NCBI RefSeq assembly: GCF_016654015.1
Contig: NZ_JAEPWM010000005.1
Span: 1 to 64,000 of the forward strand
DNA length: 64,000 nt
Direction: 5' to 3'
DNA from: Ramlibacter ginsenosidimutans
Lineage (GTDB): Bacteria > Pseudomonadota > Gammaproteobacteria > Burkholderiales > Burkholderiaceae_C
Shown here: piece after piece, positions 41,999-52,278 of the stretch
Position numbering within the stretch: position 1 is the stretch's first letter
Layout: each line of letters begins with the position of its first letter
Notes under the pieces: model-generated
The model's database searches: none
What the model was told of the DNA's origin: nothing
The model's input: only the letters and a program-made list of their open reading frames with translations
Made by a program: the position numbers and the translations under genes

Positions 41999-42238
41999 TC
42001 AGTTCCAGTTCAAGCAGATCCAGCCCGTGGCGCCGAGGCCGACGAGCCACAGCAGCCAGGTCTGCGGAACGACGTAGGGATAGAGCATGGTCGCCACGCC
42101 CACCCAGGTGAGGGGCGGTCGCGCGGTCTTGCGGCCGCGCCGGTACGCCGCGTACCCGACCACGCCGAAAACGATCAACCCGAGCAGGTAGAGCGGCGAG
42201 GGCAAGGCTATGCCGAGGGAGGGCAGATCGGCCGTCAT
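41999..42238 (-). CDS. Small membrane protein upstream of the SulP gene
   Basis: The 79-residue protein has two hydrophobic segments (LGLIVFGVVGYAAY and MLYPYVVPQTWLLWLVGLGATGWICL), separated by a basic loop. It precedes the SulP transporter by 2 nt, which suggests translational coupling and a possible accessory role, though no such function is known to me. No family name can be given. Confidence 0.75.
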   Translation of the reverse strand: MTADLPSLGIALPSPLYLLGLIVFGVVGYAAYRRGRKTARPPLTWVGVATMLYPYVVPQTWLLWLVGLGATGWICLNWN

Positions 42239-42427
42239 CGGGCGACTGTGCCACACGCGGTTCGTCCGCGGGATGCCTGGCACAGCGGCAGGCGAAACAA
42301 AGGCTCAGTCGGGCCAGTCCCGCGCTGCGCGACGGTGCGGTCCTACGCGAGGTCGACAATCGATTAAGTGTTCGTTCAGCCGGCGGGGCCTAAGCTGGTC
42401 TCATCGCAAATGCATGGAGACGCTCGC

Positions 42428-43171
42428 ATGAAACATTCGCTTCACACCAAAGTGGCCGCAGCCGTCATGGTCCTCGCGCCCCTGGGCCTGGCGGCCGTGG
42501 CGCAGCCTGCCGCTGCACAGACCTTCCAGTACCACGTCGCCGACAGCAGGCAAGGGACGATCAACGGCATCACGATCGATTCCGACTCGGGCCTGCGCCC
42601 CGGTTCCACGCTGCGGATCTCGGTGCACGCCACGCCGGGCGCGCGCTGGGCCAACCTGTCGCTCGCGGACGGCGTGCGGGTCCCGCTGCGCGAGCGCGCA
42701 CCGGGTGAGTACGTGGGCTCGTACGTGATCCGGCGCAGCGACCGTATCGACCCGGCGGGCCAGATGCAGCTGCGCGCGGGTTGGGGCGGCGAGCCGGTGG
42801 TGATGGCCTATAACTACCCGGCCGCGTTCCAGGCGCACTCGATGGGCGCTGCACCGGCGACGGCCGAAGTGAATTCGTTCGCCATGTGGCCGCACGATGA
42901 AGACCGCCTGGACCCGGGCCGCGTCGTCCACTTCCGCGTCGAAGGCACGCCCCATGCGCGTGCAGGGGTGCGGGTGCCTGGCGTGGTGGACTGGCTGCAG
43001 CTGACGGAAGAGCGCCCCGGCACGTACGTGGGCAGCTACACGATCCGGCGCCGTGACGACACCGACGCGTTCCGGGGCGCCACCGCCATGTTGCGCGCCG
43101 GCGACCAGCGCGTGGTAGCGCGGCTGGGCGAGCGCGGGGACCGCGACCACGGGGACCGGGACGCGCGCTGA
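42428..43171 (+). CDS. Exported protein with two internally repeated beta-rich domains
   Basis: The 247-residue protein has a signal peptide (VMVLAPLGLAAVAQPAAAQ) and two homologous halves: PGSTLRISVHATPGARW..GEYVGSYVIRRSDRID, and PGRVVHFRVEGTPHARA..GTYVGSYTIRRRDDTD. The repeated YVGSY(V/T)IRRxD ending suggests tandem Ig-like beta-sandwiches that bind a ligand or partner in the periplasm. The family is not recognised. GTCCTACG lies 81-88 bp upstream of the start. A strong hairpin terminator follows. Confidence 0.8.
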   Translation: MKHSLHTKVAAAVMVLAPLGLAAVAQPAAAQTFQYHVADSRQGTINGITIDSDSGLRPGSTLRISVHATPGARWANLSLADGVRVPLRERAPGEYVGSYVIRRSDRIDPAGQMQLRAGWGGEPVVMAYNYPAAFQAHSMGAAPATAEVNSFAMWPHDEDRLDPGRVVHFRVEGTPHARAGVRVPGVVDWLQLTEERPGTYVGSYTIRRRDDTDAFRGATAMLRAGDQRVVARLGERGDRDHGDRDAR

Positions 43172-43190
43172 TCCCCCACGATTAGCCAGT

Positions 43191-43234
43191 CGGCCATCCG
43201 CCCTCGGTGACGAGGGCGGGATGGCCGATTTACT
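43191..43234 (+). terminator. Strong hairpin terminator after the repeated-domain exported protein
   Basis: CGGCCATC-CGCCCTCG, a GTGA loop and CGAGGGCG-GGATGGCCG form a stem of about 16 bp with one bulge, followed by ATTTACTT. It lies 20 nt after the stop. Confidence 0.75.
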
Positions 43235-43310
43235 TGGTGAGCGAAAGCGAACCCCAGCGATCCACGCGCGACGAAGCTGGGGTTCGCCTGCGGCTCACCA
43301 CCAGCCTACG
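43234..43310. repeat. Family A palindrome, copy 5 (left arm shortened)
   Basis: TTGGTGAGCG..GCGAACCCCAGC pairs with GCTGGGGTTCGC..GCTCACCACCAGCC. The outermost GTAGGC of the left arm is missing while the right arm is complete (ends CTACG). It abuts the preceding terminator. Confidence 0.8.
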
Positions 43311-43331
43311 AACAGCCGGGTCCCGGACCTG

Positions 43332-43417
43332 CGTAGGCTGGAGGTGAGCGAAAGCGAACCCCAGCGATCGATGCGCGACGAAGCTGGGGTTCGCCTGCGG
43401 CTCACCACCAGCCTACG
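43332..43417. repeat. Family A palindrome, copy 6 (tandem with copy 5)
   Basis: A complete copy, CGTAGGCTGGAGGTGAGCG to CACCAGCCTACG. Copy 5 and copy 6 match nearly base for base with a period of 107 bp, including the non-palindromic spacer (ACAGCCGGGTC / GCAGCCGAGTC), so one arose from the other by tandem duplication. Confidence 0.85.
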
Positions 43418-43435
43418 AGCAGCCGAGTCGACAAC

Positions 43436-43753
43436 TTAACGGCGGTGCGAACGCTCCCAGTTGGCGTACGCCTCGTCCATGCGCTCCTGGCGGCTGGAGT
43501 ACATGTGGGTGTCCGCGCGGCCCGCTCCCATGGCGTGGGTCTGCGTGGCGTGGTGGTCCATGCCTTCCTGCTCGCGGAACTTGGGCGCGCGCGCGATCGT
43601 GTGGGCGTCATGCCGGAACGCCGAGCCGATCTGGTGGGCGTCCTGCTTGACGGTGCCGATCACGCCATTGTGCTTCTGCGCGTGATACGAGTCGGTGGCG
43701 AAGGCGGAGCCGCACAGCGCGAGGGCGGCGGCGATAACGAGGGCGGATTTCAT
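43436..43753 (-). CDS. Small exported His-rich protein, hypothetical
   Basis: The 105-residue protein has a signal peptide (MKSALVIAAALALCGSAFA) and a polar mature part rich in His, Gln and Arg (HAQKHNGVIGTVKQDAHQIG, MDHHATQTHAMG). It is likely periplasmic. Histidine content could indicate metal binding, but no family is recognised. It is convergent with the preceding operon across the two family A palindromes. Confidence 0.75.
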   Translation of the reverse strand: MKSALVIAAALALCGSAFATDSYHAQKHNGVIGTVKQDAHQIGSAFRHDAHTIARAPKFREQEGMDHHATQTHAMGAGRADTHMYSSRQERMDEAYANWERSHRR

Positions 43754-43893
43754 CCAGGTCTCCTTGATGCGATGAGTTCAATCAAAGCGCGCCCCGTGCC
43801 GGCGGGGCGTAGGAGATCGTCGTCGGCGTGCGTCGGCAAGGCGAGCAGGAGGCTCGCGCGCCGATCACACGCGGCCGCGCCCCGTTGGCAGCC

Positions 43894-45147
43894 TCACTTG
43901 CCGAACAGCTTCGTCACGTGCTGCCACGTGCGCAGCATGAAGCCCGCGCGTTCCACGTCGGCCTGCGCAACCAGCGGGACTTCAGCCAGCGGCTTGCCGT
44001 TGGAGCTCGCGATGACCTTGCCGATCACGGCGCCCTTGGCCACCGGCGCTTCCAGGTTGGGCTTGAGCTGCACGGAGGTCTGCACGGACTGGCCGCGCGG
44101 CACGGTGAGGGTCCAGGGCGCGGCCAGGCCAGCGGGCACCGTCTCCACCTTGCCGTAGCTGACCTTCGGCGTGGCGATCGCCGTGTTCGCCGGGATCGGC
44201 GTGGCCTTCTCGAAGTTGTTGAAGCCCCAGGCCAGCAGCGTGCGCGATTCGTCGGCACGCGCCTGCGCGCTGTGCGTGTTCAGGATCACGGAGATGAGGC
44301 GCATGTTATTGCGCTTGGACGAAGTCACGAGGCAGAAGCCCGCCGCTTCGGTGTGCCCCGTCTTCAGGCCGTCGACCGTGGGGTCGGTATAGAGCAGGGC
44401 GTTGCGGTTGCCCTGCTTGATGCCGTTGTACTTGAACTCGCGCTCCGCGTAGATCGGGTAGTACTCGGCGCTGTCGCGGATGATCGCGCGCGCCAGGATC
44501 GCGAGGTCGCGCGCGGACGACTTATGGTCCGGATCGGGCAGGCCGGTGGCGTTCACGAAGTGGGTGTGCGTCATGCCCAGGCGCTTCGCTTCCGCGTTCA
44601 TGAGCTTGGCGAAGGCCTCTTCGGAGCCGGCCATGTGCTCGGCGACCGCCTTGGACGCATCGTTGCCCGACTGGACGATGATGCCGCGCAGGAGGTCCAT
44701 CACCGTGGCCTGCCCGTGCAGCGGCAGGTACATGCACGACTCGGTGCTCGAGCCGCGGCACCACGCGTGCTCGCTGACGGTGACCAGGTCGTCCTTCTTC
44801 AGCTTGCCCGACCGAAGCGCCTCCTCCACCAGGAAGCTGGTCATCATCTTCGTCAGCGAGGCGGGCGGCAGCGGTTCGTCCGCATTGGCCGAGGCCAGCA
44901 CCTCGCCGGAGTCGAAGTCCATCAGCAGCCACGCCTTGGCGGGCAGCGCCGGGGCGCCGCTGGCCAGCGAAGTGTCGGCCGGCAGCGGCGGCATCGTGCC
45001 AGCGGATTCGGCCGCAGCCTTCCTGTGGGCAGCGGGTTTGGCAGCGGCTTTGGCGGCATGGTGTTGCGCCGCGAAGGAGACGGAGGGAACCACGGCGCCG
45101 GCGATGGCCAGCGCGAGCGCGGCGTTGGTGAGGAACTTGGTATGCAT
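43894..45147 (-). CDS. dacC: D-alanyl-D-alanine carboxypeptidase (PBP5/6 type)
   Basis: The 417-residue serine peptidase has the three penicillin-binding motifs: Ser97-Leu-Thr-Lys100, Ser160-Gly-Asn162 and Lys262-Thr-Gly264. A signal peptide is followed by an Ala/Lys/His-rich stretch (to about residue 50) before the catalytic domain. The C-terminal beta-domain (KTEAP-like region) ends in an amphipathic WQHVTKLFGK anchor. It trims peptidoglycan pentapeptides in the periplasm. Start MHTKFLTN; the dacC symbol is by family similarity. Confidence 0.92.
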   Translation of the reverse strand: MHTKFLTNAALALAIAGAVVPSVSFAAQHHAAKAAAKPAAHRKAAAESAGTMPPLPADTSLASGAPALPAKAWLLMDFDSGEVLASANADEPLPPASLTKMMTSFLVEEALRSGKLKKDDLVTVSEHAWCRGSSTESCMYLPLHGQATVMDLLRGIIVQSGNDASKAVAEHMAGSEEAFAKLMNAEAKRLGMTHTHFVNATGLPDPDHKSSARDLAILARAIIRDSAEYYPIYAEREFKYNGIKQGNRNALLYTDPTVDGLKTGHTEAAGFCLVTSSKRNNMRLISVILNTHSAQARADESRTLLAWGFNNFEKATPIPANTAIATPKVSYGKVETVPAGLAAPWTLTVPRGQSVQTSVQLKPNLEAPVAKGAVIGKVIASSNGKPLAEVPLVAQADVERAGFMLRTWQHVTKLFGK

Positions 45148-45176
45148 TGTGGGCAGAAACAGAAAACGGTCAGTGA

Positions 45177-45193
45177 GGCGGACGGGGTCCGCC
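45177..45193 (-). terminator. Candidate terminator of the PrpF-type gene
   Basis: GGCGGAC-GGG-GTCCGCC is a perfect 7-bp hairpin 7 nt after the stop of the leftward PrpF-type gene, followed on the minus strand by TCACTGACCGTTTTCTG. The T tract is not immediate, so the call is tentative. It also lies in the leader of the carboxypeptidase gene. Confidence 0.45.
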
Positions 45194-45199
45194 GGTGAG

Positions 45200-46444
45200 C
45201 TAGGCGAAGGCAGTGGCCGACGCGCTGAGGGCTTCGCGCAAGGAGCGCGAAGGAGCGTAGAGCGGAACGTATCCGGCCAGCAGGACCTGCGCACTGCGCT
45301 GGTAGGCCGCCGACCGGATCTCCAGGTTGCCATTCTGCATGCGCGCGACGACGGTGGTCCCCAGCACGCCTGCGGGATTCTCGATGCCGACCTGGATCTC
45401 TTCGTCCGTGGGGCCGGCCTGTTTGCCGGCGATGTCATGGGCCACCGAGCCCGGGATCAGCGTGGCCGCCGCCAGGCAACAGCCACCGGTGACGGCCATC
45501 GAGCCATGCACGGTCTGCGGGGTGAGGTAACGCACCGAGAGGTCACCCGTGCCGCGTGGCGCGCCGATGATGCAAGCCTTGGGAACGGTTTCGCTGCGCG
45601 CGATGTCCTCTTCGGTCATCTCGCGGCCGTCCTTTCGGCGCAGCTTCATCCGCAGGCCGGCTTGCACCCAGATGTTCTTGAAGCGGCGCAGGAACTCTTC
45701 GTCGGCGGCCAGGTCGCGGATCGATTCGTGCGCGGTCTTCCCGAAATCCGCGGCACGCGCGATGACCATCGGAACGGCCACGTCGACGCAGCTGACCGGC
45801 ACGCCATCGATCACATCCACGGCACTGCCCGTGGGCAGCAACGCACCCGTCCTCGCGCCGGCGGGGTGGTGCAGGAACAGGTCCACGGCCGGGTGGCGTC
45901 CCATCACGCCGGGAATGTCGGCCGTCACGAAGCCGCCGCCTGCGACGCTCACCATGCGCGACGTCGTCAGCACGCCGGTGTTGGTGTTGCGGATCTCCAG
46001 TGTGTGCGTGCCGGCGGGCTCGAACGGCGCCAGCCCGCAGTCGATGGCCCACAGCTGGAGGGCGGAGGACATGTTGCCGCAGTTGACGCTCCAGTCGATG
46101 CGGCCATGGTCGGCGGCCAGTTGCGCGAGCGTGCTCACCAGGCGAGGGCCGCCCTCCGCATCCTCCATGTCCGCGAAGAACACCTTGTTGCTGGTGGCGG
46201 GTCCGCGGCCCAGCCCGGTGGTCTGGCGGTTGCCGGCGACCTCGCCCTCGAGCGGCACGCCCATCAGGTGGCGCAGCAGCTCCTCCTTCAGCTCGAGCTC
46301 GGCCGGTGCAATCCGGTCGTGGATGACCAGCCCGGTGGAAGTCCCACCCCGCATGTGATGGACCGGAAATTCCCAAAGGCCGTGACGAAGACGCGGCTGC
46401 AGCAGATCGGGCACGGAGTCATCCTGTACTGGCGATCCCCGCAT
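45200..46444 (-). CDS. PrpF-family isomerase (methylaconitate/oxalomesaconate type)
   Basis: The 414-residue protein opens with the PrpF/GalD signature HHMRGGTSTGLVIHD and keeps VNCGNMSSAL, GARTGALLPTGSAVDVIDGV and the late TPQTVHGSMAVTGGCCLAAATLIPGSVAH. PrpF-type enzymes isomerise cis/trans aconitate-like double bonds, as in the 2-methylcitrate or gallate pathway (4-oxalomesaconate tautomerase). Here no partner genes are adjacent, so the substrate is not deducible. The first 25 residues are poorly conserved and the true start could be slightly downstream. Confidence 0.88.
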   Translation of the reverse strand: MRGSPVQDDSVPDLLQPRLRHGLWEFPVHHMRGGTSTGLVIHDRIAPAELELKEELLRHLMGVPLEGEVAGNRQTTGLGRGPATSNKVFFADMEDAEGGPRLVSTLAQLAADHGRIDWSVNCGNMSSALQLWAIDCGLAPFEPAGTHTLEIRNTNTGVLTTSRMVSVAGGGFVTADIPGVMGRHPAVDLFLHHPAGARTGALLPTGSAVDVIDGVPVSCVDVAVPMVIARAADFGKTAHESIRDLAADEEFLRRFKNIWVQAGLRMKLRRKDGREMTEEDIARSETVPKACIIGAPRGTGDLSVRYLTPQTVHGSMAVTGGCCLAAATLIPGSVAHDIAGKQAGPTDEEIQVGIENPAGVLGTTVVARMQNGNLEIRSAAYQRSAQVLLAGYVPLYAPSRSLREALSASATAFA

Positions 46445-46558
46445 TGTGCCGTCCCCGACGGGGCAGCCGATCTGCAGCTCCGTTCGGGGGCGGGGAGGTG
46501 AGGGGTTCAGCGGCGAGTGCCTAACGGTGCGCGTGTCCGCCGCGCGGAGCGCACGTCG

Positions 46559-46801
46559 TCAATGCGGACTGCAGGGATCGCCGGCGCCAGGAGAGCGCAC
46601 GCAGGATGCTCCGTCGGCCGGACCTGCCGCGGGCGTGCGCAAGGCCGCACGCACGGCATGGCAGCGACTGACCGTCTCGCGCCACTGTTCCCACAGCGCC
46701 GGTTCGTAGCCGGGCGAACCCGGCAGCTTGTCCTTGACCCTGGCCCACGCAGCACGTTCCGCTGCGATGGCGGCGGCGAGTTCTTCGTGCGGGCTGTTCA
46801 T
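46559..46801 (-). CDS. Small helical protein, hypothetical
   Basis: The 80-residue product (MNSPHEELAAAIAAERAAWARVKDKLPG) has an Ala/Glu-rich helix, then GYEPALWEQWRETVSRCHAVRAALR and a disordered tail. Similar short E-A-W-x-W proteins are common in Burkholderiales, but I know no function. A start 12 nt upstream (MIPS) is also possible. It is downstream of the pseudokinase gene in the same direction, with a 124-nt gap. Confidence 0.65.
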   Translation of the reverse strand: MNSPHEELAAAIAAERAAWARVKDKLPGSPGYEPALWEQWRETVSRCHAVRAALRTPAAGPADGASCVRSPGAGDPCSPH

Positions 46802-46925
46802 GCTCGGGATCATTCCACACTTGCCTGACCACAAAGCACGGGCTGGGGCTCCCTCGGGGTAAGCCCGGGCCCGGCCAGCTTCGGCGGCACCGGCCGGAGC
46901 CGAGGGACAGGGACGCGTTCGTGTC

Positions 46926-48743
46926 TCAGTCCGGGGTGCCGCGCAAGCGCGCGAGCGCCGCCCGCTGCTCGGCCTGCATGCGTGCACAGGCGCGGGTGTT
47001 GCGCAACTCGGGACGGTTGCACTGGCGCGCCTCGCACAGCTCACGGAAGACCGGCAAGTCATCATACGGGCACCCGGACGCTGCAGTCACCACGGGGGCG
47101 GGCTGCGGCCGTGCTGCGCGAACGTGCGTCGTCGCAGCCTTGCCGGCCCGCACCGGCTGGGCCGAGGCGAGCACACGTGCGTGAGGGGCCTGCTGCCGCA
47201 CGGCAGGGCTAGGCACCGGCTTCGGTGCCGGCGAGGGCGGCGCGACGGCCACAGGGTGTGCCGTGGACCGGGCAGTATGGTGAGATGGCGCCGCATGCGA
47301 CGGCGCTCTGGGCGCGGTCTCCAGGGCCGGGGGCTGCACGGGCGACGGCTGCACTGCCCGGGGCTCGACGGCCGCAGGCTGCACTGCCGGTTCCACGGGC
47401 GCAGGCTGCACTGCCGAGGCACGCACGGGCGGGGCCGTCATGGACGCGAGGGCAACGGTTGCGGGGGCTTCAGCCGCCGGCGGAACGCGTGCGGGCGCAA
47501 CGGGCGCGAGCGCAACGGGCGAGGGCGCGACCGGCGCAGGTGCAACGGACGCGGGCGCAACCTTCACAGCCGCCGCTGGGGCGAGGGCCGGCGGCACCAG
47601 GCTCGCGGGCGACGCGCCCAGTGCCGCCGTTTCAACGGATCTGGGCGCGCGCGGGTTGCCTTCGAAGACGCGCTCGCCGACCCATCCGGGCAAGAACAGC
47701 GCGGCGAGCAGACACGCTGCGAGGACATGGTGACCGGTTCGCCGTCGGCGGAGCGGCCTGCGCGCCGCATGCCGGACAGGGCGCGTCGCGACGGCGTTCG
47801 CGTGCAGCACCGGGTCCGTCGGCTGGGTCGGCTCGGCCAGCAGGACCGGCTCCACCGGATCGAGCGGCCGGACCGGTTCCGCCAGCAGGACCGGCTCCAC
47901 CGGCTCGGCAGGCGCGACCGGCTCCGCCCGCAGTACCGGCTCGACCGGCTGCAGCGACTGGACCGGCTCCGCCAACAGGACGGGCTCCACCGGCTCGGCC
48001 GACGCGACCGGCTCCGCCCGCACCGCTGGCTCGACCCGCTGCGGCTCAGCGGCTGCAGTGACTTTCACTGCCGCGCTGCTGCTGCCGACCGGATAGCCTG
48101 CCGCCGCGAGCAAGGCCAAGATGAATTCCTCCGCGCGTTGGTAGCGTGCTGCGGGGTCTGGCGCCTCCGCGCGCAGCAGCACCTCGTCGAGCGCGCCTCG
48201 CAGGGCCGGCGGGCAGCTGCCGCACAGGACGGCGCGCGCAATCCGGGCGGCGTCTTCGAGGTTCGGGTGCCGATCCGCGGACAGCGACCAGCCGGCGGCA
48301 GGCAGCTTGGGCTGGCCCCCAGGCGTGACCTGCACATGCTCCACGTCGATGCCGGCGTGCACCAGCCGCCGCGCTTGCGCGTGCTCGATGGCGGAGAGCA
48401 GCTGCAGCACCACGGGCAGTCCCTGGAAGAACGGCATGCGGCCGGGCCGCGCGAGGAAGGCCGAGAGCGGTTCGGTCTGCAGGCATTCGGCCGCGACGTA
48501 TGCCAAGTCGTCCTGCAGGCCGGCGGCGAGCACGGACACGATGTTGGGGTGCCGCATGCGCGGCAGGCGGAACGCGAGCCGGTCTTCTTCGGCCGGGTCC
48601 GGTCCCGGCGGCGCCGTGATCAGTGCGACCTGCCGATCGAGTTCGGGATCGAAGGCTGCGTAGTGCGTGCTCGCGGCTTCGTGACCCACGACCTGCAGAG
48701 CCTGGAACCGGCCGAACGACGGCGAAACTGCACCGTGAGACAT
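46926..48743 (-). CDS. Degenerate protein kinase (pseudokinase) with tandem repeat, TM helix and Pro-rich tail
   Basis: The 605-residue protein begins with a kinase-like N-lobe and C-lobe (residues 11-215) in which the catalytic residues are gone. The VAIK lysine is replaced (QVALITAPP). The HRD-DxxxxN loop reads LVHAGIDVEHVQV. The DFG reads PAAGWSLS. Next come about 4.6 copies of a 15-residue AEPVxxxxPVEPVLL repeat (243-312), a transmembrane helix at about 338-355, a Pro/Ala-rich segment, and a tail with Cys558, 570, 575 and 586. It probably signals or scaffolds rather than phosphorylates. TGTAGGAC is 34 bp upstream. Confidence 0.8.
   Translation of the reverse strand: MSHGAVSPSFGRFQALQVVGHEAASTHYAAFDPELDRQVALITAPPGPDPAEEDRLAFRLPRMRHPNIVSVLAAGLQDDLAYVAAECLQTEPLSAFLARPGRMPFFQGLPVVLQLLSAIEHAQARRLVHAGIDVEHVQVTPGGQPKLPAAGWSLSADRHPNLEDAARIARAVLCGSCPPALRGALDEVLLRAEAPDPAARYQRAEEFILALLAAAGYPVGSSSAAVKVTAAAEPQRVEPAVRAEPVASAEPVEPVLLAEPVQSLQPVEPVLRAEPVAPAEPVEPVLLAEPVRPLDPVEPVLLAEPTQPTDPVLHANAVATRPVRHAARRPLRRRRTGHHVLAACLLAALFLPGWVGERVFEGNPRAPRSVETAALGASPASLVPPALAPAAAVKVAPASVAPAPVAPSPVALAPVAPARVPPAAEAPATVALASMTAPPVRASAVQPAPVEPAVQPAAVEPRAVQPSPVQPPALETAPRAPSHAAPSHHTARSTAHPVAVAPPSPAPKPVPSPAVRQQAPHARVLASAQPVRAGKAATTHVRAARPQPAPVVTAASGCPYDDLPVFRELCEARQCNRPELRNTRACARMQAEQRAALARLRGTPD
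47808..48017 (-). repeat. 45-bp tandem repeat within the pseudokinase gene
   Basis: The coding sequence for residues 243-312 consists of 4.6 copies of a 45-bp unit encoding AEPV-x4-PVEPVLL. Copies differ mainly in the four variable residues (ASAE, QSLQ, APAE, RPLD). Such units expand and contract by slippage or recombination. Confidence 0.85.
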
Positions 48744-48888
48744 GGGCCGATGGTTGGGCTCTCCCTGGCGTGCGTCTGTAGGACGCTGCCGACGTTAGAA
48801 ATCGAAACGTGAAGCTGCCGTCGCAGTTGCAAGCGAACGCAAGGGGCCAGGAGGTCGCGGCTAGCCCAGCAATGCTTCCGGATGCGGG

Positions 48889-48925
48889 AAGCTGGGGTTC
48901 GCCTGCGGCTCACCACCAGCCTGCG
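48889..48925. repeat. Family A palindrome, copy 7 (right half only)
   Basis: GCTGGGGTTCGCCTGCGGC followed by TCACCACCAGCCTGCG matches the right half of the family. The left half is degraded to a short GGCTAGCCCAGC trace at about 48859-48870. It lies between the pseudokinase start and the end of the Bug gene. Confidence 0.7.
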
Positions 48926-48964
48926 AACCCGGAAGACAGTGAGGGAACGTCGATCGGCGCCGGG

Positions 48965-49966
48965 CTACTTCGCTTCGAGCCCCGCCTCGCGGATCACGGT
49001 GCTCAATCGCTGCACGTCCTCCTGCAGCCATTTCTGCGTGTCGCGCGCATTCAGGTACACCGGCTTGACCTCGAGCTCGTCGAGCTTCTTGCGCACCGTG
49101 GGGTCCTGCATCGCCTTCTCGATCGCGCCTTCCAGCCTCGCGATCACCGCCGGCGGCGTGCCCTTCGGCGCCTCGATGTTCACGTACGCATCGTTGGCGT
49201 CCAGCTCCGGATAGCCTTGCTGGCCGGTGGTGGGCACGTCGGGCAGCCAGGGCAGGCGCGTCCTGCTCTGCACGGCCAGCACGCGCAGGTCCTTGCCATT
49301 GAGCTGCTTGACCAGCGACGTGTAGGGCAGCGTGCACGCCTGCACGCTGCCTTCGCGCACTGCCGTGAGCGCCGGCGCGAGGCCGTTGTACGGCACGTGC
49401 GTGACGCCGAAGTCCTTGCCGGTCTTCGCCTTGACCGCACGCCTGAACATCTCCAGCTGCAGGTGGTTCAGCCCGTTGGCGCCGGTGGTGCAGAAGCTGA
49501 TCTCGCCGGGCTTCGGATAGTCGGCCAGTTCCTTCAACGTCTTCACCGGCAGCTTGCCGGTGGCCACGATGACCGACGGATTCACCGCCACGGCGGCTAC
49601 CGGCGTGAAGTCGTCCAGCTTCAGGTCGAGGCTGGGAACCAGCAGGTGCAGGTAGCCGAAGGCGGACCCGGACGTGAAGAACAGCGTGTAGCCATCCGGC
49701 GGCGCGACCGCGACCGCGTGCGCGCCCACCGCGCTGCCTGCACCCGGTCGGTTGGAGATGATCACCGGCTGGCCGAGCAGGTCCTTCAGCTTGTCGGCGA
49801 GGATGCGCGCCGTGACGTCCAGGCTGCCGCCGGCCGCGAAGGGCACGACCAGCGTGACGGGCTTGTCCGGATATTCCGCGGCGCCTGCGTGCAGCGCGAA
49901 CGCGGCGAACAGGCCGGCCAGCAGGCTCCTGGTGAACCAGCGGCGGCGGGGTTGGGCGCTCTGCAT
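48965..49966 (-). CDS. Bug-family tripartite tricarboxylate transporter receptor (5 of 5)
   Basis: The 333-residue receptor has an Arg-rich signal peptide (QPRRRWFTRSLLAGLFAAFALHAGAAE), then YPDKPVTLVVPFAAGGSLDVTAR, APPDGYTLFFTSG, PYNGLAPALTAVREGSVQACT and the late NIEAPKGTPPAVI. It is the last gene of the leftward Rieske/TauD-like cluster, 22 nt after the TauD-like gene, and probably imports that pathway's substrate. Confidence 0.92.
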   Translation of the reverse strand: MQSAQPRRRWFTRSLLAGLFAAFALHAGAAEYPDKPVTLVVPFAAGGSLDVTARILADKLKDLLGQPVIISNRPGAGSAVGAHAVAVAPPDGYTLFFTSGSAFGYLHLLVPSLDLKLDDFTPVAAVAVNPSVIVATGKLPVKTLKELADYPKPGEISFCTTGANGLNHLQLEMFRRAVKAKTGKDFGVTHVPYNGLAPALTAVREGSVQACTLPYTSLVKQLNGKDLRVLAVQSRTRLPWLPDVPTTGQQGYPELDANDAYVNIEAPKGTPPAVIARLEGAIEKAMQDPTVRKKLDELEVKPVYLNARDTQKWLQEDVQRLSTVIREAGLEAK

Positions 49967-49988
49967 CTTTCTTGTCTCCTTGTGGTGG

Positions 49989-52201
<2,213 letters not shown>

Positions 52202-52247
52202 GGTGGTTTTTCCGCGAATGGCACGAGTCTAGGCCGCGAAGCGATCT

Positions 52248-52261
52248 TTGATCCAGATCAA
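52248..52261. promoter_or_regulatory. Candidate LysR operator
   Basis: TTGATC-CA-GATCAA is a perfect palindrome with two T-N11-A matches, 17 nt before the LysR start (52279) and 47 bp from the divergent Rieske start (52201). The position suits a regulator controlling both directions. Confidence 0.5.
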
Positions 52262-52278
52262 TACAATCGCGGATCACG

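Noticed and set aside
43234..43417. Possible CRISPR array
   Set aside because: There are only two repeats and they are self-complementary palindromes with a 107-bp period. There are no short unique spacers and no cas genes in the window.
46445..46475. Possible terminator upstream of the PrpF-type gene
   Set aside because: A GTCCCC/GGGGAC-like hairpin is present, but there is no T tract on either strand and the stem is short.
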